A stretch of DNA of 64,000 bases from Ashinkailepas kermadecensis. Taxonomy: Eukaryota > Arthropoda > Thecostraca > Neolepadidae. Both the position numbers and the translations under genes were made by a program. This document shows, one piece after another, positions 46,830-58,697 of the stretch (its first letter is position 1; every line of letters starts with the position of its first letter). The stretch covers positions 624,001 to 688,000 of the forward strand of contig JAOTOM010005057.1 in NCBI GenBank assembly GCA_034440615.1, read 5' to 3'. The notes under the pieces were generated by a model. It did not search any database. It saw only the letters and a program-made list of their open reading frames with translations, and had not been told where the DNA came from.

Positions 46830-47755
46830 TTGGCGGCACTCGGCGTGGTGGTCGGCGGTGCTGGAGGCGGGACAGCAGCGGCCCCTCGGCGTGGTGGTCG
46901 GTGGTGCTGGAGGCGGACAGCAGCGGCCTCATGTGATGGTCGGCGGTGCTGGAAGCGGGACAGCAGCGGCCCCTCGGTGTGGTGGTCGGCGGTGCTGGAG
47001 GCGGACAGCAGCGGCCCTTCGGTGTGGTGGTCGGCGGTGCTGGAGGCGGACAGCAGCGGCCCCTTGGTGTGATGGTCGGCAGTGCTGGGGGCGGGACAGC
47101 AGCGGCCTCTTGTGATGGTCGGTAGTGCTGGAGGCGGGACAGCAGCGACCCCTCGGTGTGATGGTCGGTGGTGCTGGAGGCGGACAGCAGCGGCCTCTTG
47201 TGATGGTCGGCGGTGCTGGAGGCGGGACAGCAGTGGCCCCTTGTGATGGTCGGCGGTGCTGGAGGCGGACAGCAGCTGCCTCTTGTGATGGTCGGCGGTG
47301 CTGGAGGCGGACAGCAGCGGCCTCTTGTGATGGTCGGCGGTGCTGGAGGCGGGACAGCAGCGGCCCCTTGTGATGGTCGGCGGTGCTGGAGGCGGACAGC
47401 AGCGGCCCCTCGGCGTGGTGGTCGGCGGTGCTGGAGGCGGACAGCAGCGGCCTCTTGTGATGGTCGGTGGTGCTGGAGGCGGACAGCAGCTGCCTCTTGT
47501 GATGGTCGGCGGTGCTGGAGGCGGACAGCAGCGGCCTCTTGTGATGGTCGGCGGTGCTGGAGGCGGACAGCAGCGACCCCTTGGTGTGGTTGTCGGCGGT
47601 GCTGGAGGCGGACAGCAGCGGCCCCTCGGTGTAGTGGTCGGTGGTGCTGGAGGCGGGACAGCAGCGGCCCCTTGGTGTGATGGTCGGCGGTGCTGGAGGC
47701 GGACAGCAGCGGCCCCTTGGTGTGGTGGTCGGCGGTGCTGGAGGCGGACAGCGTC
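46830..47755. repeat. 43-44-bp minisatellite
   Basis: About 22 units with GGTCGGCGGTGCTGGAGGCG, GACAGCAGCGGCC and a CTCGGTGTGGT or TTGTGAT ending. Alternation of these two endings gives a higher-order pattern. Minus-strand frames of 380-450 codons (Ala/Pro/His repeats) come from this array. Confidence 0.95.
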
Positions 47756-48594
47756 CGCCACCGGCCGCGCCGGTTGACCGCCCGCGCGGCCATTGACCTG
47801 GCGGCGGCCGCCGGTCCGCCGGCCGGCGCGCGGTCGGCTCGCCGACCACACGATCGCCGCTGCGCGCCGGAAGCGCCGCCACCGCCGGACAGGGCTGAGC
47901 TGGTGCGCGCGCCAGCCGGGTCCGGCAACTGTGGGAGGATGACGCGCCGAGAGCGGACGGTGGCCGTGCCGCTGCTGTCTGTGTCCAGCCGGGTGTGACG
48001 AGTGGCGGCATGTAGTGACGCACCAGCGCTCCGCGAAGACGGAGCGTCGGCCGGATATCAGCCCGGGCGTTTGTCGGTCTGGCGGCCAGCCGCACCGTGT
48101 CCGGTCGGCGGTCGCCACCGTCGCTCAACGATGCACGCTGAGTGGAGGAGCGCATCACTGCACTGCCGCACGGACCGCACCATTGCTGCTACACTGTTAC
48201 ACTGCTACACTGCTGCACTGCTGCACTGCTACATGGACGGAGCGCTAGGACTCGGTCCCTTACAGCGGTTCCAATTTTACTAAGCGAGTGTGCAGACAAC
48301 CCCGACCTACCCAACTACCCTTCAAAGCCATGGCTCCATCTGGGTGTGGCTCACTGTTCCCTCAGTGGTATGGCTCAGTGTTCCCTCAGTGGCATGGCTC
48401 AGTCACCACGTAACGTAAGTGGCCGCCGCTCGTGAGGAGTGACTGGAGGGAACCTCCGTGGAGGAGACGGTCGCGTCGTTAATCAGCCGTCGCAGCACCG
48501 TATCGTCAGGCGCTGCGACGGCTGAAATGGTGGCCCCGCTCCGCTGAGCTGGCGGCTTTTTGGCGGTGGCGGTGCGGTCGGGAGTCGGACGGCC
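47756..48594. other. GC-rich intron segment
   Basis: Unique CpG-rich sequence to about 48170, then ACACTGCTACACTGCTGC repeats (48185-48232) and a TGGCTCAGTGTTCCCTCAG pair (48350-48395). No exon is recognised. Confidence 0.35.
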
Positions 48595-48862
48595 TCTGAA
48601 CCGGCGTCAGCTCTGCGGCGCTGCCCACCTGAGCGGTCCGTTGTCCGGCAGCGGCGGTACGGTGTCTGAACCGGCGTCAGCTCTGCCGCGCTGCCCACCT
48701 GAGCGGTCAGTTGTCCGGCAGCGGCGGTACGGTGTCTGAACCGGCGTCAGCTCTGCCGCGCTGCCCACCTGAGCGGTCCGTTGTCCGGCAGCGGACTGGT
48801 CTGACTGTCTGAATTGGCGGCAGCTCTGACCTGCTGCCCGCCTGAAAAGTGGCTGACAATCA
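48595..48862. repeat. 70-bp minisatellite, 3.5 units
   Basis: Units start TCTGAACCGGCGTCAGCTCT at 48595, 48665 and 48735, with a diverged one at 48808. Each carries GTTGTCCGGCAGCGG. Confidence 0.93.
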
Positions 48863-49610
48863 TATCAATCGGACATCAGTGCTATCGGCCATTTTTATGG
48901 CCGGCTATTCCGCTGCGGAATACGACGTGGTGTGGGAAAGCTTTCGCTCGGTTGGCGTCAGACGAGGCTGAGCTGAGTGGCGTTTCCGTGGAGAACAAGC
49001 CGGTGATGGCACGGTAAAATGATAGTTGAAAATGGGAACTAAAGGAATACAATCTTTTATAGAATAGAGCAGGGTCACATTTATCGGCCGATGTCGGAGG
49101 TGGGGCCAAAAGGAAGAACACAATATTCGGAGGACCCAGCAAGGCTAAAACTAATAAATTAAAGGCGCACTGAAGGGCCCATGGGGATCATATGCTAAAG
49201 TCTATAATTATTCGAGGAGTTCTACTGAACATTGGAGGGACTTGAGCCCATCCAAAGGGATATAAATATCCACCCATGCATCCTGGGTAACTTAACCAGA
49301 TTAATCTAGCATTATATATGGGAAGTAATGGAATAGAGGCGATATTTAATGGGTTTCAACATGATGCCGACTACATAGTTCTCACGATTCTATTTGTGGC
49401 CTGACTCAGCAAGCAGATTAAGCTAATCTCAGATCCATCGTGATTATTCAAGCTTCGCTTCGTATTCCGCAAGCCTCCGAAGAACACACGATGGATATGG
49501 TTTTTCTTGACAGTTCACATGCAATTCACCACCTCTAGCTGTGTTCAAGTTTTAATACACGCAACTGTATTTGCTTTTGACAAGGACAACTAACCGCTCT
49601 GCTTGACACT
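48863..49610. other. Intron sequence, nothing recognised
   Basis: AT-leaning, short frames only. Confidence 0.4.
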
Positions 49611-49611
49611 T

Positions 49612-50502
49612 TGCACGGGCCATAGCTGCTGGCCGTCTGGCACTTGTCATAGCTGCTGGCCGTCTGGCACAGACCATAGCTGCTGGCTGTCTGGCACGGA
49701 CCATAGCTGCTGGCTGTCTGGCACGGACCACAGCTTCTGGCTGTCTGGCACCGACCATAGCTGCTGGCCGTCTGGCACAGACCATAGCTGCTGGCTGTCT
49801 GGCACGCACCATAGCTGCTGGCTGTCTGGCACGGACCATAGCTGCTGGCTGTCTGGCACGGACCATAGCTGCTGGCTGTCTGGCACGGACCATAGCTGCT
49901 GGCTGTCTGGCACGGACCATAGCTGCTGGCTGTCTGGCACGGACCATAGCTGCTGGCTGTCTGGCACGGACCATAGCTGCTGGCTGTCTGGCACGGACCA
50001 TAGCTGCTGGCTGTCTGGCACGGGCCATAGCTGCTGGCCGTCTAGCACGGGCCATAGCTGCTGACTGTCTGGCATGTGCCATAGCTGCTGGCTGTCTGGC
50101 ACGGACCATAGCTGCTGGCTGTCTGGCACGGACCATAGCTGCTGGCTGTCTGGCACGGACCATAGCTGCTGGCCGTCTAGCACGGACCATAGCTGCTGGC
50201 AGTCTGGCATGTGCCATAGCTGCTGGCCGTCTAGCACGGACCATAGCTGCTGGCAGTCTGGCATGGACCATAGCTGCTGGCCGTCTGGCATGGACCATAG
50301 CTGCTGGCTGTCTGGCACGGACCATAGCTGCTGGCCGTCTAGCACGGACCATAGCTGCTGGCAGTCTGGCATGTGCCATAGCTGCTGGCCGTCTAGCACG
50401 GACCATAGCTGCTGGCAGTCTGGCATGGACCATAGCTGCTGGCCGTCTAGCACGGACCATAGCTGCTGGCCGTCTGGCACGGACCATAGCTGCCGGCCAA
50501 TT
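49612..50502. repeat. 27-bp minisatellite (CATAGCTGCTGGCTGTCTGG)
   Basis: About 33 units; the last bases alternate among CACGGAC, CACGGGC, CATGTGC and CATGGAC. Blocks with CCGTCTAGCACGGACCATAG recur in groups, showing multi-unit duplications. Frames of 324-400 codons run through on both strands as 9-residue repeats, because the unit is a multiple of 3 without stops. Confidence 0.95.
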
Positions 50503-50869
50503 GGTTTGCCGTCTACTGACCAATTGGCCGTCTTCCGCCGCTCTGCTCTGTCCTCCGCGGCCCTCCACTCACTGTCTTCCGCACTGGCGGGACCGCGCAA
50601 GGGCGCGCGGCAATGTATCACCGCCGCCTGTGAGCCGACAAACAGTGGCGACCGTGGCCGTCACCTCGGCAGCCGACGTGGCCGTCACCGAGGTGACGGC
50701 ACCACGTCGGCACACGCCGCGCCCCCGACACGTGGTACACACACCATTGTCGTCGACAATTATCGCTCCCGGCTGCAGCGGCGTCGGCCGCTGAACGCGC
50801 GCCGGCCCGATTGTGCCCACCACAATACAGTCATTGCCGATGTCCAGCGAGCGCGGACGGTGGCCCGCG
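50503..50869. other. GC-rich segment between two 27-bp arrays
   Basis: Contains GCCGTCACCTCGG and CCGAGGTGACGGC as inverted repeats at about 50658-50701. No exon is recognised. Confidence 0.4.
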
Positions 50870-51140
50870 GCGCTGCCTGGTGGTCGGTGGCCCGCGAGGC
50901 TGCCTGGTGGTCGGTGGCCCGCGGCGCTGCCTGGTGGTCGGTGGCCCGCGGCGCTGCCTGGTGGTCGGTGACCCGCGGCGCTGCCTGGTGGTCGGTGGCC
51001 CGCGGCGCTGCCTGGTGGTCGGTGGCCCGCGGCGCTGCCTGGTGGTCGGTGGCCCGCGGCGCTGCCTGGTGGTCGGTGGCCCGCGGCGCTGCCTGGTGGT
51101 CGGTGGCCGACGGGGCTGCCCGGTGGTCGGTGGCCGACCA
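50870..51140. repeat. 27-bp minisatellite (GGTGGCCCGCGGCGCTGCCT)
   Basis: About ten units, nearly uniform; the last two change to GGCCGACGGGGCTGCCC. Same period as the 49612 array but unrelated sequence. Confidence 0.95.
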
Positions 51141-52765
51141 TGGTAATGTCACATTCTGCGGCTGTCCCGAGGTTATCTGTGTACTACCTGGTGAAGGGAA
51201 CAACAGGCCACCCATGTTCATTAGCCGGGCGTACTGGCACTATGGTTCACTCTCTATCCTCAAAAGACATTGCTAACGATTGCAAATGGATGCTATCACA
51301 CAAATGTATTTGTGTATTGTATGTATTTTTAAGAAAAAATCATGTTTAACCGCGTGTAGCTGGTTAAATAAATTGTTTCCTCTTGTAGTAAATGAATAAA
51401 TGCATAAGCAGCCTCTACAAGTTGATCAAGTATTGGCTATTTATCAACACAGGAGCAAAGAAGTGGCAGGCGGGATTCTGTTCACTTTATCCGTAACTAT
51501 TTACCAATTATCTGCGGGACATTGTCTTTTGAGTACCAGGACAGCTTCTTTTGTCACAGCCTTGCCCTCTCGAAACCCTTCATTGTTCAACTTCCACCGA
51601 CCCTAGTTGCAAGTAGTCTCAACTCAGCTTCCTACAGTATGAAAATTGTATTATATTTCATGCAATCTCCACATCTTAGATGTATAAAGCTGCAAGCACG
51701 AACTTGGGCCGAAATTGAATGCTACCGCGATTTGTTCCCATCCTAGTGGATTCCGAATACCTCTCTTCGTTGCAAGGAATGTTACACGATCGCGCGGAAC
51801 ACCAAGACAAACTGTGGCGAGTTATTTGGACACTGGATCACGCGACAACCTTCTGCCTCTATGCAGCTTTGCTGGACAAGTGTTCACCTGGCGTGAGACA
51901 GGTGAGGACGCGCCTCGGAAATAGGCGCGTGAGACAGACGAGAGTACACGACCAATGTATCGAGCTGCCTAACGTTCGACGTGTGCCGCCCTCAAACCAT
52001 TCCAGAGCCATCGATTATCATCTCGATCAGTCCGTGCACAACGCCCCACGTGCCTCCGCGTGCCACGTGGAGCCTTTGCCGAGTCACCCGCCTGGAATAT
52101 TTCCAAACAATGCAGTGCGTTTGGGCGGGCCGCGGGGTGCTGCTTGGTAGCGACAGGGCCGACTTAGTGAAGACGCCTCCACCCTGGCGGCGGCCACCAT
52201 TGTAGTTCACAAGGGGTGACCATGCCCGGGCTCAACATCTAACACTCTCAGGCGCACTCGCTCCCGCAGTGGGTTGGCGTCACCTCTCAGAGGGCTCGCG
52301 GAGGGGTTGGCGGCGCCCCTCAGGGCTCACTGAGGGGCTGGCGGCGCCCCTCAGAGGGGTCACCGTGGTTACCATTCGCCGGCGAGAGGCTAATTCTTGA
52401 GGTGTCATCAAATTGGTAGCTATCTCGCAACGGCGAGGATCAGAAGCGTGAACGTCGCTTGAGCCTTCACTTGACCCTTCTTAGCATAAATAATAACTAT
52501 CGAGGGGGGAGTTCGGCGAGAGTAAATGACGAAAGCAAGTTGTAGCCCATCAGTGGAAAATTGGAAAATGAATTTGAATCGTTGCGATGTTGTACTTGGG
52601 TAGTTTTAGGATAATTAGGGATGTTTTCCCATATAGTTTTATGTTAACCTTTGGGGTTCTTTTCAACATTAGCGGTGTCCAAGAACCATACAATGTATAC
52701 AATTATCCGCCCATGGTGTGTGACCATGGTCCAATGAGCCTCCATGTTTGTGAGCAATACGGGCA
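51141..52765. other. Intron sequence, nothing firm
   Basis: A frame of 143 codons at 51719-52150 has no motif. GGCGCCCCTCAGAGGG-type short repeats occur at 52270-52365. Confidence 0.35.
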
Positions 52766-52766
52766 C

Positions 52767-52767
<1 letters not shown>

Positions 52768-52812
<45 letters not shown>
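52768..52812. repeat. (TG)n microsatellite
   Basis: About 20 TG units. Confidence 0.95.
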
Positions 52813-52815
<3 letters not shown>

Positions 52816-53359
52816 ATAGGTGTGTGTGTTTATATAGCCACACGCTTTCAAACATGCAGGAAAAACTGAAGTGGCATCAAATGCGATACTTACAACCAAA
52901 TTCCCAAGCATTCGTGCAAGCATTCGTGAAACATTTTTAGCCACCTTGAGTTGGAGAACAAAGTGCCCGGATCTGCGCGACTGCACCAACCTCGCCCTGA
53001 AGATATAATCTCCGTCGACCAGAGGCCGTTTCAGATCATATCCATGGCTAACTCTGCGGGCATGACACATGCGCAACGAACACTTCTTTTAGCCAAGGCC
53101 ATTTCTCCAAGAGGAATTATTGCAATTGAAGTTGGTGAAAGTCAGCATTGAAAGTGAGGAGCCAGCTCTCAGCGACATCAGCATTTGAAAAGTAACGTGA
53201 CAAAAATTAACGTTTCATGGCTTGAAGGGGGTTCAGTCGCTCAAGTAGTGTTCTTTTTCGTACGTACACGAGAGAAGATTCGTTCGGTATTCACCTTCGT
53301 TCGTCAGCGAAATCAGTAAACTGGCGGTGGTGCGGTATGAGATGGGTATCAAAACCACG
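52813..53359. other. Intron sequence, nothing recognised
   Basis: No exon or repeat is recognised. Confidence 0.4.
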
Positions 53360-53365
53360 GCGGCA

Positions 53366-53430
53366 CACACCACACCACACCACACCACACCACACCACAC
53401 CACACCACACCACACCACACTACACTACAC
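53366..53430. repeat. (CACAC)n pentamer repeat
   Basis: About 12 CACAC units, the last with CTACA variants. Confidence 0.92.
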
Positions 53431-53599
53431 CAATTCGGAGACCAGTTTCGGTCACCGCGACAGGCAAAAACAGGGGCAGCCGGATCCAGCGGAAGTCGGC
53501 AGAGACTCGTGGGCCGGCGGACGTTGGCGAAGTCTCGTGGGCCGGCGCGGTCGGCGGTGGCGAGTCATCGGCCAGCCGGAGACACCATATGGCATCGGC

Positions 53600-53835
53600 T
53601 GCCGGGCGGCCGGTGCCGGCGGCGGTGCTGGCGGCGGTGCTGGCGGCGGTGGCGGCGGCGGTGCCGGCGGCCGGTGCCGGCGGCGGTGCCCGTGGGGCGG
53701 TGCTGGCGGCGGTGCCTGGCGGCGGTGCCGGCGGCGGTGCCGGCGGCGGCGGTGCTGGCGGCGGGCCGGGGCGGTGCCGGCGGCGGTGCTGGGGGCGGTG
53801 CCGGCGGCGGTGCTGGGGGCGGTGCCGGCCGCCCA
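53600..53835. repeat. GC-rich repeat (GGCGGTGCCGGCGGCGGTGC)
   Basis: Irregular 9-18-bp units of GGCGGTGCTG and GGCGGTGCCG. Gly- and Ala-rich frames across it are not treated as coding. Confidence 0.9.
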
Positions 53836-54202
53836 GCAACGAGAGCTGCTCGCTGGCCTTGGAGACAACAGCGGACTGCAGCTGCCGCCGGCGTTATGAA
53901 ACAGTGTCGCTCCGTACACGTGCGTTACCATCGGCGACTGGGCATGACCGACACTGGCAGGAACATAGCAGCGTTCCGTACATGTGCGTCACAAGCAGCG
54001 GCTCGGCACAAGAGCATTGTCTCTCCCTCTCTCTGGCTGAGGACGTCCAACCTGTTGAGTCATAGGCTGCTTTGTTGAGATGAAAGCAACTAACTTGGCA
54101 GATCAGAAAGTCACAATTTCATGACGTTGCAATTACCATGATCAATAAGTGGGTGTGCATTCTTGGATGTTTCGTGAGGTTCGTTTCATCGAGTGCAACT
54201 TG

Positions 54203-54512
54203 AGAGGGCACACTTTATGCGGATTTGTGAGGTGTGGGAGCGCACTTCGTGCGGACTTGTGAGGTGTGGGAGCGCACTTCGTGCGGACTTGTGAGGTGTG
54301 GGAGCGCACTTCGTGCGGGTTTGTGAGGTGTGGGAACGCACTTTGTGCAGGTATTTAAGGCGTGCAAGCGCACTTTGTGCATGTTTGTGAGGTGTGGAAG
54401 TGCACTTTGTGCGGGTTTGTGAGGTGTGGAAGCTCACTTTGCGCGGGTTTGTGCGGTATGGGAGCGCATTTTGTGCGGATTTGTGATGTGTAGGAGCGCA
54501 CTTCACTTTGAG
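54203..54512. repeat. 32-bp minisatellite
   Basis: About nine units with GAGGTGTGGGAGCGCACTT and GTGCGGGTTTGT; right-hand units are more diverged. Confidence 0.92.
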
Positions 54513-54672
54513 CGAATCGAGTTTGAGGGAGTTCACAAATTGGAAAACTGCAACATCTGACGAGTATAAATAGAGCGAGCACAATCCAAGCGAATATATT
54601 TACAACTACTCATACTATGTTGGCGAACTGACAGATTCACTGCCAAATTATTCACGTTGTATTTCATTTGTG

Positions 54673-54727
<55 letters not shown>

Positions 54728-55124
54728 TTTTACACAAATGATCAAATTAAATCAAATTAAACACAAATTTCAAGCCAAATAGTTAGCACAACTTTGGAGC
54801 CTTTTTTCTCGCGAAAGACAGCAATGAATTGAAACTGAAATTTTGGTAACAATTGATATGATATGAGCAAGTGCTAAGCCAACTCAGCTTGAATAGAACG
54901 GCATTTGTCCCAGGCAATCTGCACTTTTAAAACAATACAGTTGAAATATACTCACTGGCATTGGGTTCGCTCTATTTATACTGGTTAAGATGTCGCAATC
55001 TCCCAATTTGTGAGCTCGCTCAAATTATGCTCACTCAGATAGACTCACTCAAATTACACTCTATTAGCTGTCGCACATTCATAAATATCAACATCTCATG
55101 GTAGGGCACTGCTCATGACTGTGC
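54513..55124. other. AT-rich intron segment with (AT)n
   Basis: An (AT)n run of about 45 bases lies at 54678-54724. Nothing else is recognised. Confidence 0.7.
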
Positions 55125-55127
55125 CAG

Positions 55128-55384
55128 AAAACATCCAGGATGCATTCGTCAGAACACCCAGGAGGCATTCGTCATAACATCTCTGAGGTATTCTTCATAA
55201 CATCCAGGAGGTCTCCGTCATAACACCCAGGAGGTATCCGTCATATCAGCCGGATGTATTCTTCATAACATACATGAGGCATTCTTCATAACACCCAGGA
55301 GGTATTCGTCATAACATCCAGGAGGAATTCGTCATAGCATCCAGGACGTATTCGTCATAACGTCCAGGAGGTATTCGTCGTGCA
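55128..55384. repeat. ~23-bp minisatellite
   Basis: About 11 units of CATAACATCCAGGAGG followed by TATTCGT. Confidence 0.92.
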
Positions 55385-56064
55385 GCGAAGCTGATAGGGG
55401 ACGGAATGCTCGCACCACTAATCACGAAAGCGAGGATGTCCGAAATGGAAATACTGTGCATTCTCAAATGGGTCTTGAATTGCCACTGCAGCGCACGGAA
55501 GCCCGTTTCGGTTTACAAGCAACGACGGTGAGCGCATGTAATCACACTTCACACAGTCATCACCGGCGAACGCAGCGCTGTGAGCGCTGACTGACTGACT
55601 CTCTGGCATTTCGTCAGAATCTACAGGAGGTGTTGGCCTGTAGCTGGGTGGTTGTGTTAGTTTGTGAGGAGTGACACTGGCGAGAACAAGCTCTGTGAGT
55701 GTGTACAACCCGAGTGCGCTAATCCGGGAGAAAGGTGTGCAGCTTCGCAGCGGGAGCGCTGGTTACACCTGCACAACATTACGCTTGGCCACGGCCGATC
55801 TCGCTGTCCAGATCGATCTATATCATCATCCAGACTGCACTTTCTTTCCTTTCGTGCGCGATAGCAACGAGTTCGAGACAGTTCGTGTGAGCCGCCCTTT
55901 CCGCGTGCAAATGCACGTGACGCGTGTCACGTTTACAGCACGTTGGACGCCGGTCGGTCTGTGTTATGTGCACGATTGCGAACGGTCGGGGCAAGTCTGA
56001 CGGTCGCACGGTGACTTGTTCAGCAGCTCAGCTGGTGTCAGCGTTTCGTGAACATATCCACTGA
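55385..56064. other. Unique intron segment with one open frame
   Basis: Frame 55671-56000 (+), 109 codons, contains TADLAVQIDLYHHPDCTFFP; it looks protein-like but matches no family I know and lacks clear exon borders. Confidence 0.3.
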
Positions 56065-56227
56065 GGGGACGAGTGGTCTAGGGGTAAGATGCTCGTCTCA
56101 CAATCGAAAGGCTTTGGGTTCGAGTCTCACCTGTCGCTACTCTTCGCCCGCGACCAATCGGCGTGAGAGATTGGCGACGCTACATGACTCAACGGTCGAC
56201 GTGTCGTGAAACCAATAACCAACCAAC
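56065..56227 (+). mobile_element. tRNA-derived SINE, copy 2, with target-site duplication
   Basis: Same family and same 163-bp length as 6445-6607, with about three differences. A-box TGGTCTAGGGG, B-box GGTTCGAGTCT and the AACC tail are intact. It is flanked by AACATATCCACTGA (left) and AACATGTCCACTGA (right), a one-mismatch target-site duplication. It lies in the large first intron of the SEA-domain gene in sense orientation. Confidence 0.92.
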
Positions 56228-56351
56228 ATGTCCACTGAAGATGTCGGCCGCTTCAGTAGACTGTAACCTCCTGTCCGAGCAATCCGCGCCAGGTGTTGTT
56301 GGAATTTCAACAATGCAGATAAATATGTTCCCTCAAAAGCATATGGCTTGA

Positions 56352-56708
56352 TTAGCCTGGTGCAGGTGTGTGACGGGCTAGCCCGTGTCATAGCCTGGTG
56401 CAGGTGTGTGGCAGGCTAGCCAGTGTCATAGCCTGGTGCAGGTGTGTGACAGCTAGCCCGTGTCATAGCCTGGTGCAGGTATGTGACTGGCTAGCCCGTG
56501 TCATAGCCTGGTGCAGGTGTGTGACTGGCTAGCCCGTGTCATAGCCTGGTGCAGGTGTGTGACTGCTAGCCCGTATCATAGCCTGGTGCAGGTGTGCGCT
56601 AGGCTATCCCGAATCATAGCCTGGTGCACGTGTGTGACTGGCTAGCCAGTGTCATAGCCTGGTGCAGGTGTGTGACTGGCTAGCCCGTGTCATAGCCTGG
56701 TGCAGGTA
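56352..56708. repeat. ~37-bp minisatellite
   Basis: About ten units with CATAGCCTGGTGCAGGTGTG and GACTGGCTAGCCCGTGT. Confidence 0.93.
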
Positions 56709-57015
56709 ACACGGGCTTATAGAACCATGCCAAAGTTTGCGAAGACGACTATGAATGCACAATATCACCGCACACTCTGGGGACACTAGTCCTCTCTAGT
56801 TCCGACAACTTTTTCTGATGTCTCACAATTTGGCGCCAACTTGCACGTGGCCTTGTGCGACCGGCACTTTACCTGGTGTGATCCGTCTCGTGACGCATAG
56901 GACCCGGCGAATGGCCTCATGCGACCTGGCTCACCGACCCATGTCAACTGACGTGTGGCTGCACGTGACCGGAAGTGTGACCGTGCGTGACCCCACGTGA
57001 CCTTTGTGTTGTCAG
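56709..57015. other. 3' end of the large first intron
   Basis: Unique sequence with repeated CACGTGACC-like phrases (56940-57000), ending in the acceptor TTGTCAG at 57015. Confidence 0.5.
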
Positions 57016-57138
57016 GTGAGCGGGGACAACCTGTCGTACGTCTCGCAGCCGGAGTACATGCACTACGTGAACCCAGTACCTCACAGCGGCATGGGACCCT
57101 ACTCGTGGGCGGACTCCGCGTCGGGCGCTTCACAGGAG
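57016..57138 (+). CDS. SEA-domain type II membrane protein, exon 2
   Basis: 41 whole codons between acceptor TTGTGTTGTCAG and donor GAG|GTGAGA. It starts VSGDNLSYVSQPEYMHYVNP and ends in a Ser/Ala/Gln-rich stretch. Three Tyr in NLSYVSQPEYMHYV give possible Tyr-phosphorylation or sorting motifs, as expected of a cytoplasmic juxtamembrane region. Both ends are phase 0, so it fits exon 1 (42802) and the transmembrane exon (58698). Residues about 128-168 of the assembled protein. Confidence 0.8.
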
Positions 57139-58169
57139 GTGAGACAGTGGTGACCCCTTGGCTTGTCCAATGTCATGCCACACATTCTCACCCGTCCACC
57201 AGGTTCACGGTCGGATGTGGAAAAAGTTGGAAGCTGTCTACCGCAAAAAACGTAAGTTATGTTGTTTCCAAATATTACAGGGACTATTAACGAGCTTGTG
57301 CGCCAGAAATCATCATGCGAACCGGACAGAAAGCTGAGGCTACTGAGGAGTTGGTGGCTGTTGTTGTTTCTGGTAAGGCGGTTAAATATGTTTAATTTGG
57401 TGCTGAACTAAGACAGATCGTTCCTGCACAGTGTAAGCCCTATGTCTCTTTCGCATTGAAAAGATGAGCCAATTATCTCCCAAGCCTTAGGCGGGTGGTT
57501 TTTCAACCAGTGCTCATGATCTGATCTAGCCTGTGTTCATGCTATGTGTGCAAAGTCCAACTGCTTGGTACAGGCTCGGGTGTTCCTCTGTTGTGACCGC
57601 GAACATCCATATCTATATTTAATTGCACAGAACGCAATCAGCCGTCACAGACGGTGTTTCGAGGTAGACGGTAACTGGACATGTGCGTTATAGAGCATGT
57701 GTGCCATTTGCCGGGGGAGGGGGAGGGTATGTGTCGAGTACTGGAGAACCTGTTACTCTAATAGCTCCAATGCATGAACTTGCCTCCTTTCCATGTTTTG
57801 TGGAAATGAGTCTTTAGCGCACAACATTTTTGCATATTAGTCAAACATTGCATGTATTTGGAAGTACTTGGGCATTTCGGCACAACATTTCTACAGCATC
57901 TTTAAAGTTAACTGCTCGGCCCAGACTTTTGTACAGGACCTTTAAAGTTAACTGTCCGGCCCAGACTTTTGCACAGCGCATGTAAAACGTTAACTGGGAT
58001 GGTATGAGATGCAACTATTCTATATTATTTCAAGCCTCGCCAGCTAGGAGATACAAAACCACAATTGACATCAGCTCGATTTATTCATCTGCACGTTCAT
58101 GTCTTGTATTTTTGTCAAATCTGACCTATGCTAGTTTAATTTTTCCCGTCAATTTGAAAGTCCGTATAG
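57139..58169. other. Intron 2, left part
   Basis: Contains a 42-bp duplication at about 57898-57990 (TTAAAGTTAACTG, CGGCCCAGACTTTTG). An exon-like stretch at 57203-57251 is rejected for phase reasons. Confidence 0.5.
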
Positions 58170-58562
58170 TTGGCTATTGGCTGTCGGCTGTTGTTGGCTG
58201 TTGTTGGCTGTTGTTGGCTGTTGTTGGCTGTTGTTGGCTGTTGTTGGCTGTTGGCTGTTGGCTGTTGGCTGTTGGCTGTTGGCTGTTGGCTGTTGGCTGT
58301 TGTTGGCTGTTGGCTGTTGGCTGTTGGCTGTTGGCTGTTGTTGGCTGTTGGCTGTTGGCTGTTGGCTGTTGTTGGCTGTTGGCTGGTGTTGGCTGTTGGC
58401 TGTTGGCTGTTGTTGGCTGTTGGCTGTTGGCTGTTGGCTGTTGTTGGCTGTTGGCTGTTGGCTGTTGGCTGTTGTTGGCTGTTCGCTGTTGGCTGTTGTT
58501 GGCTGTTGGCTGTTGGCTGGTGTGGGCTGGTGTTGGCTGTTGGCTGCTGGCTGTTGGCGTAG
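58170..58562. repeat. Heptamer array (TTGGCTG) with TTGTTGGCTG variants
   Basis: About 390 bp of TTGGCTG in 7-bp and 10-bp spacing. The + strand has almost no A. Long Cys/Trp/Leu and Gln/Pro/Thr frames across it are artefacts. It ends about 135 bp before the transmembrane exon. Confidence 0.95.
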
Positions 58563-58697
58563 TGGGCGCACCTGTGCCTGCGCCTGCCCCTGCGCCTGCC
58601 CCTGCGCCTGCCCCTGTACAGTGTACACCCGTCGCCTGTCACCTCCTCACGGTGCGCACCTGTCGCCTCCTCACGCGCGCACGCCACGCCGTTTCAG
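58563..58697. repeat. CCTGCGCCTGCC repeat and acceptor region
   Basis: About five 6-12-bp C-rich units at 58570-58616, then unique sequence ending in CCGTTTCAG, the acceptor of the next exon. Confidence 0.75.

Noticed and set aside
46772..48158. Minus-strand frames of 380-450 codons with ASSTADHH-type repeats
   Set aside because: Three overlapping frames are open at once through the 43-44-bp array; none has a motif or splice context.
53420..54078. Overlapping Gly/Ala/Pro/Arg-rich frames on both strands
   Set aside because: They arise from the GGCGGTGCC repeat and the adjacent pentamer array; no domain outside the repeats.
57203..57251. Exon-like stretch VHGRMWKKLEAVYRKK with AG and GTAAGT borders
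   Set aside because: It ends in phase 1, while the transmembrane exon needs phase 0. Joining 57138 directly to 58698 keeps the frame. It could be a rare alternative exon.
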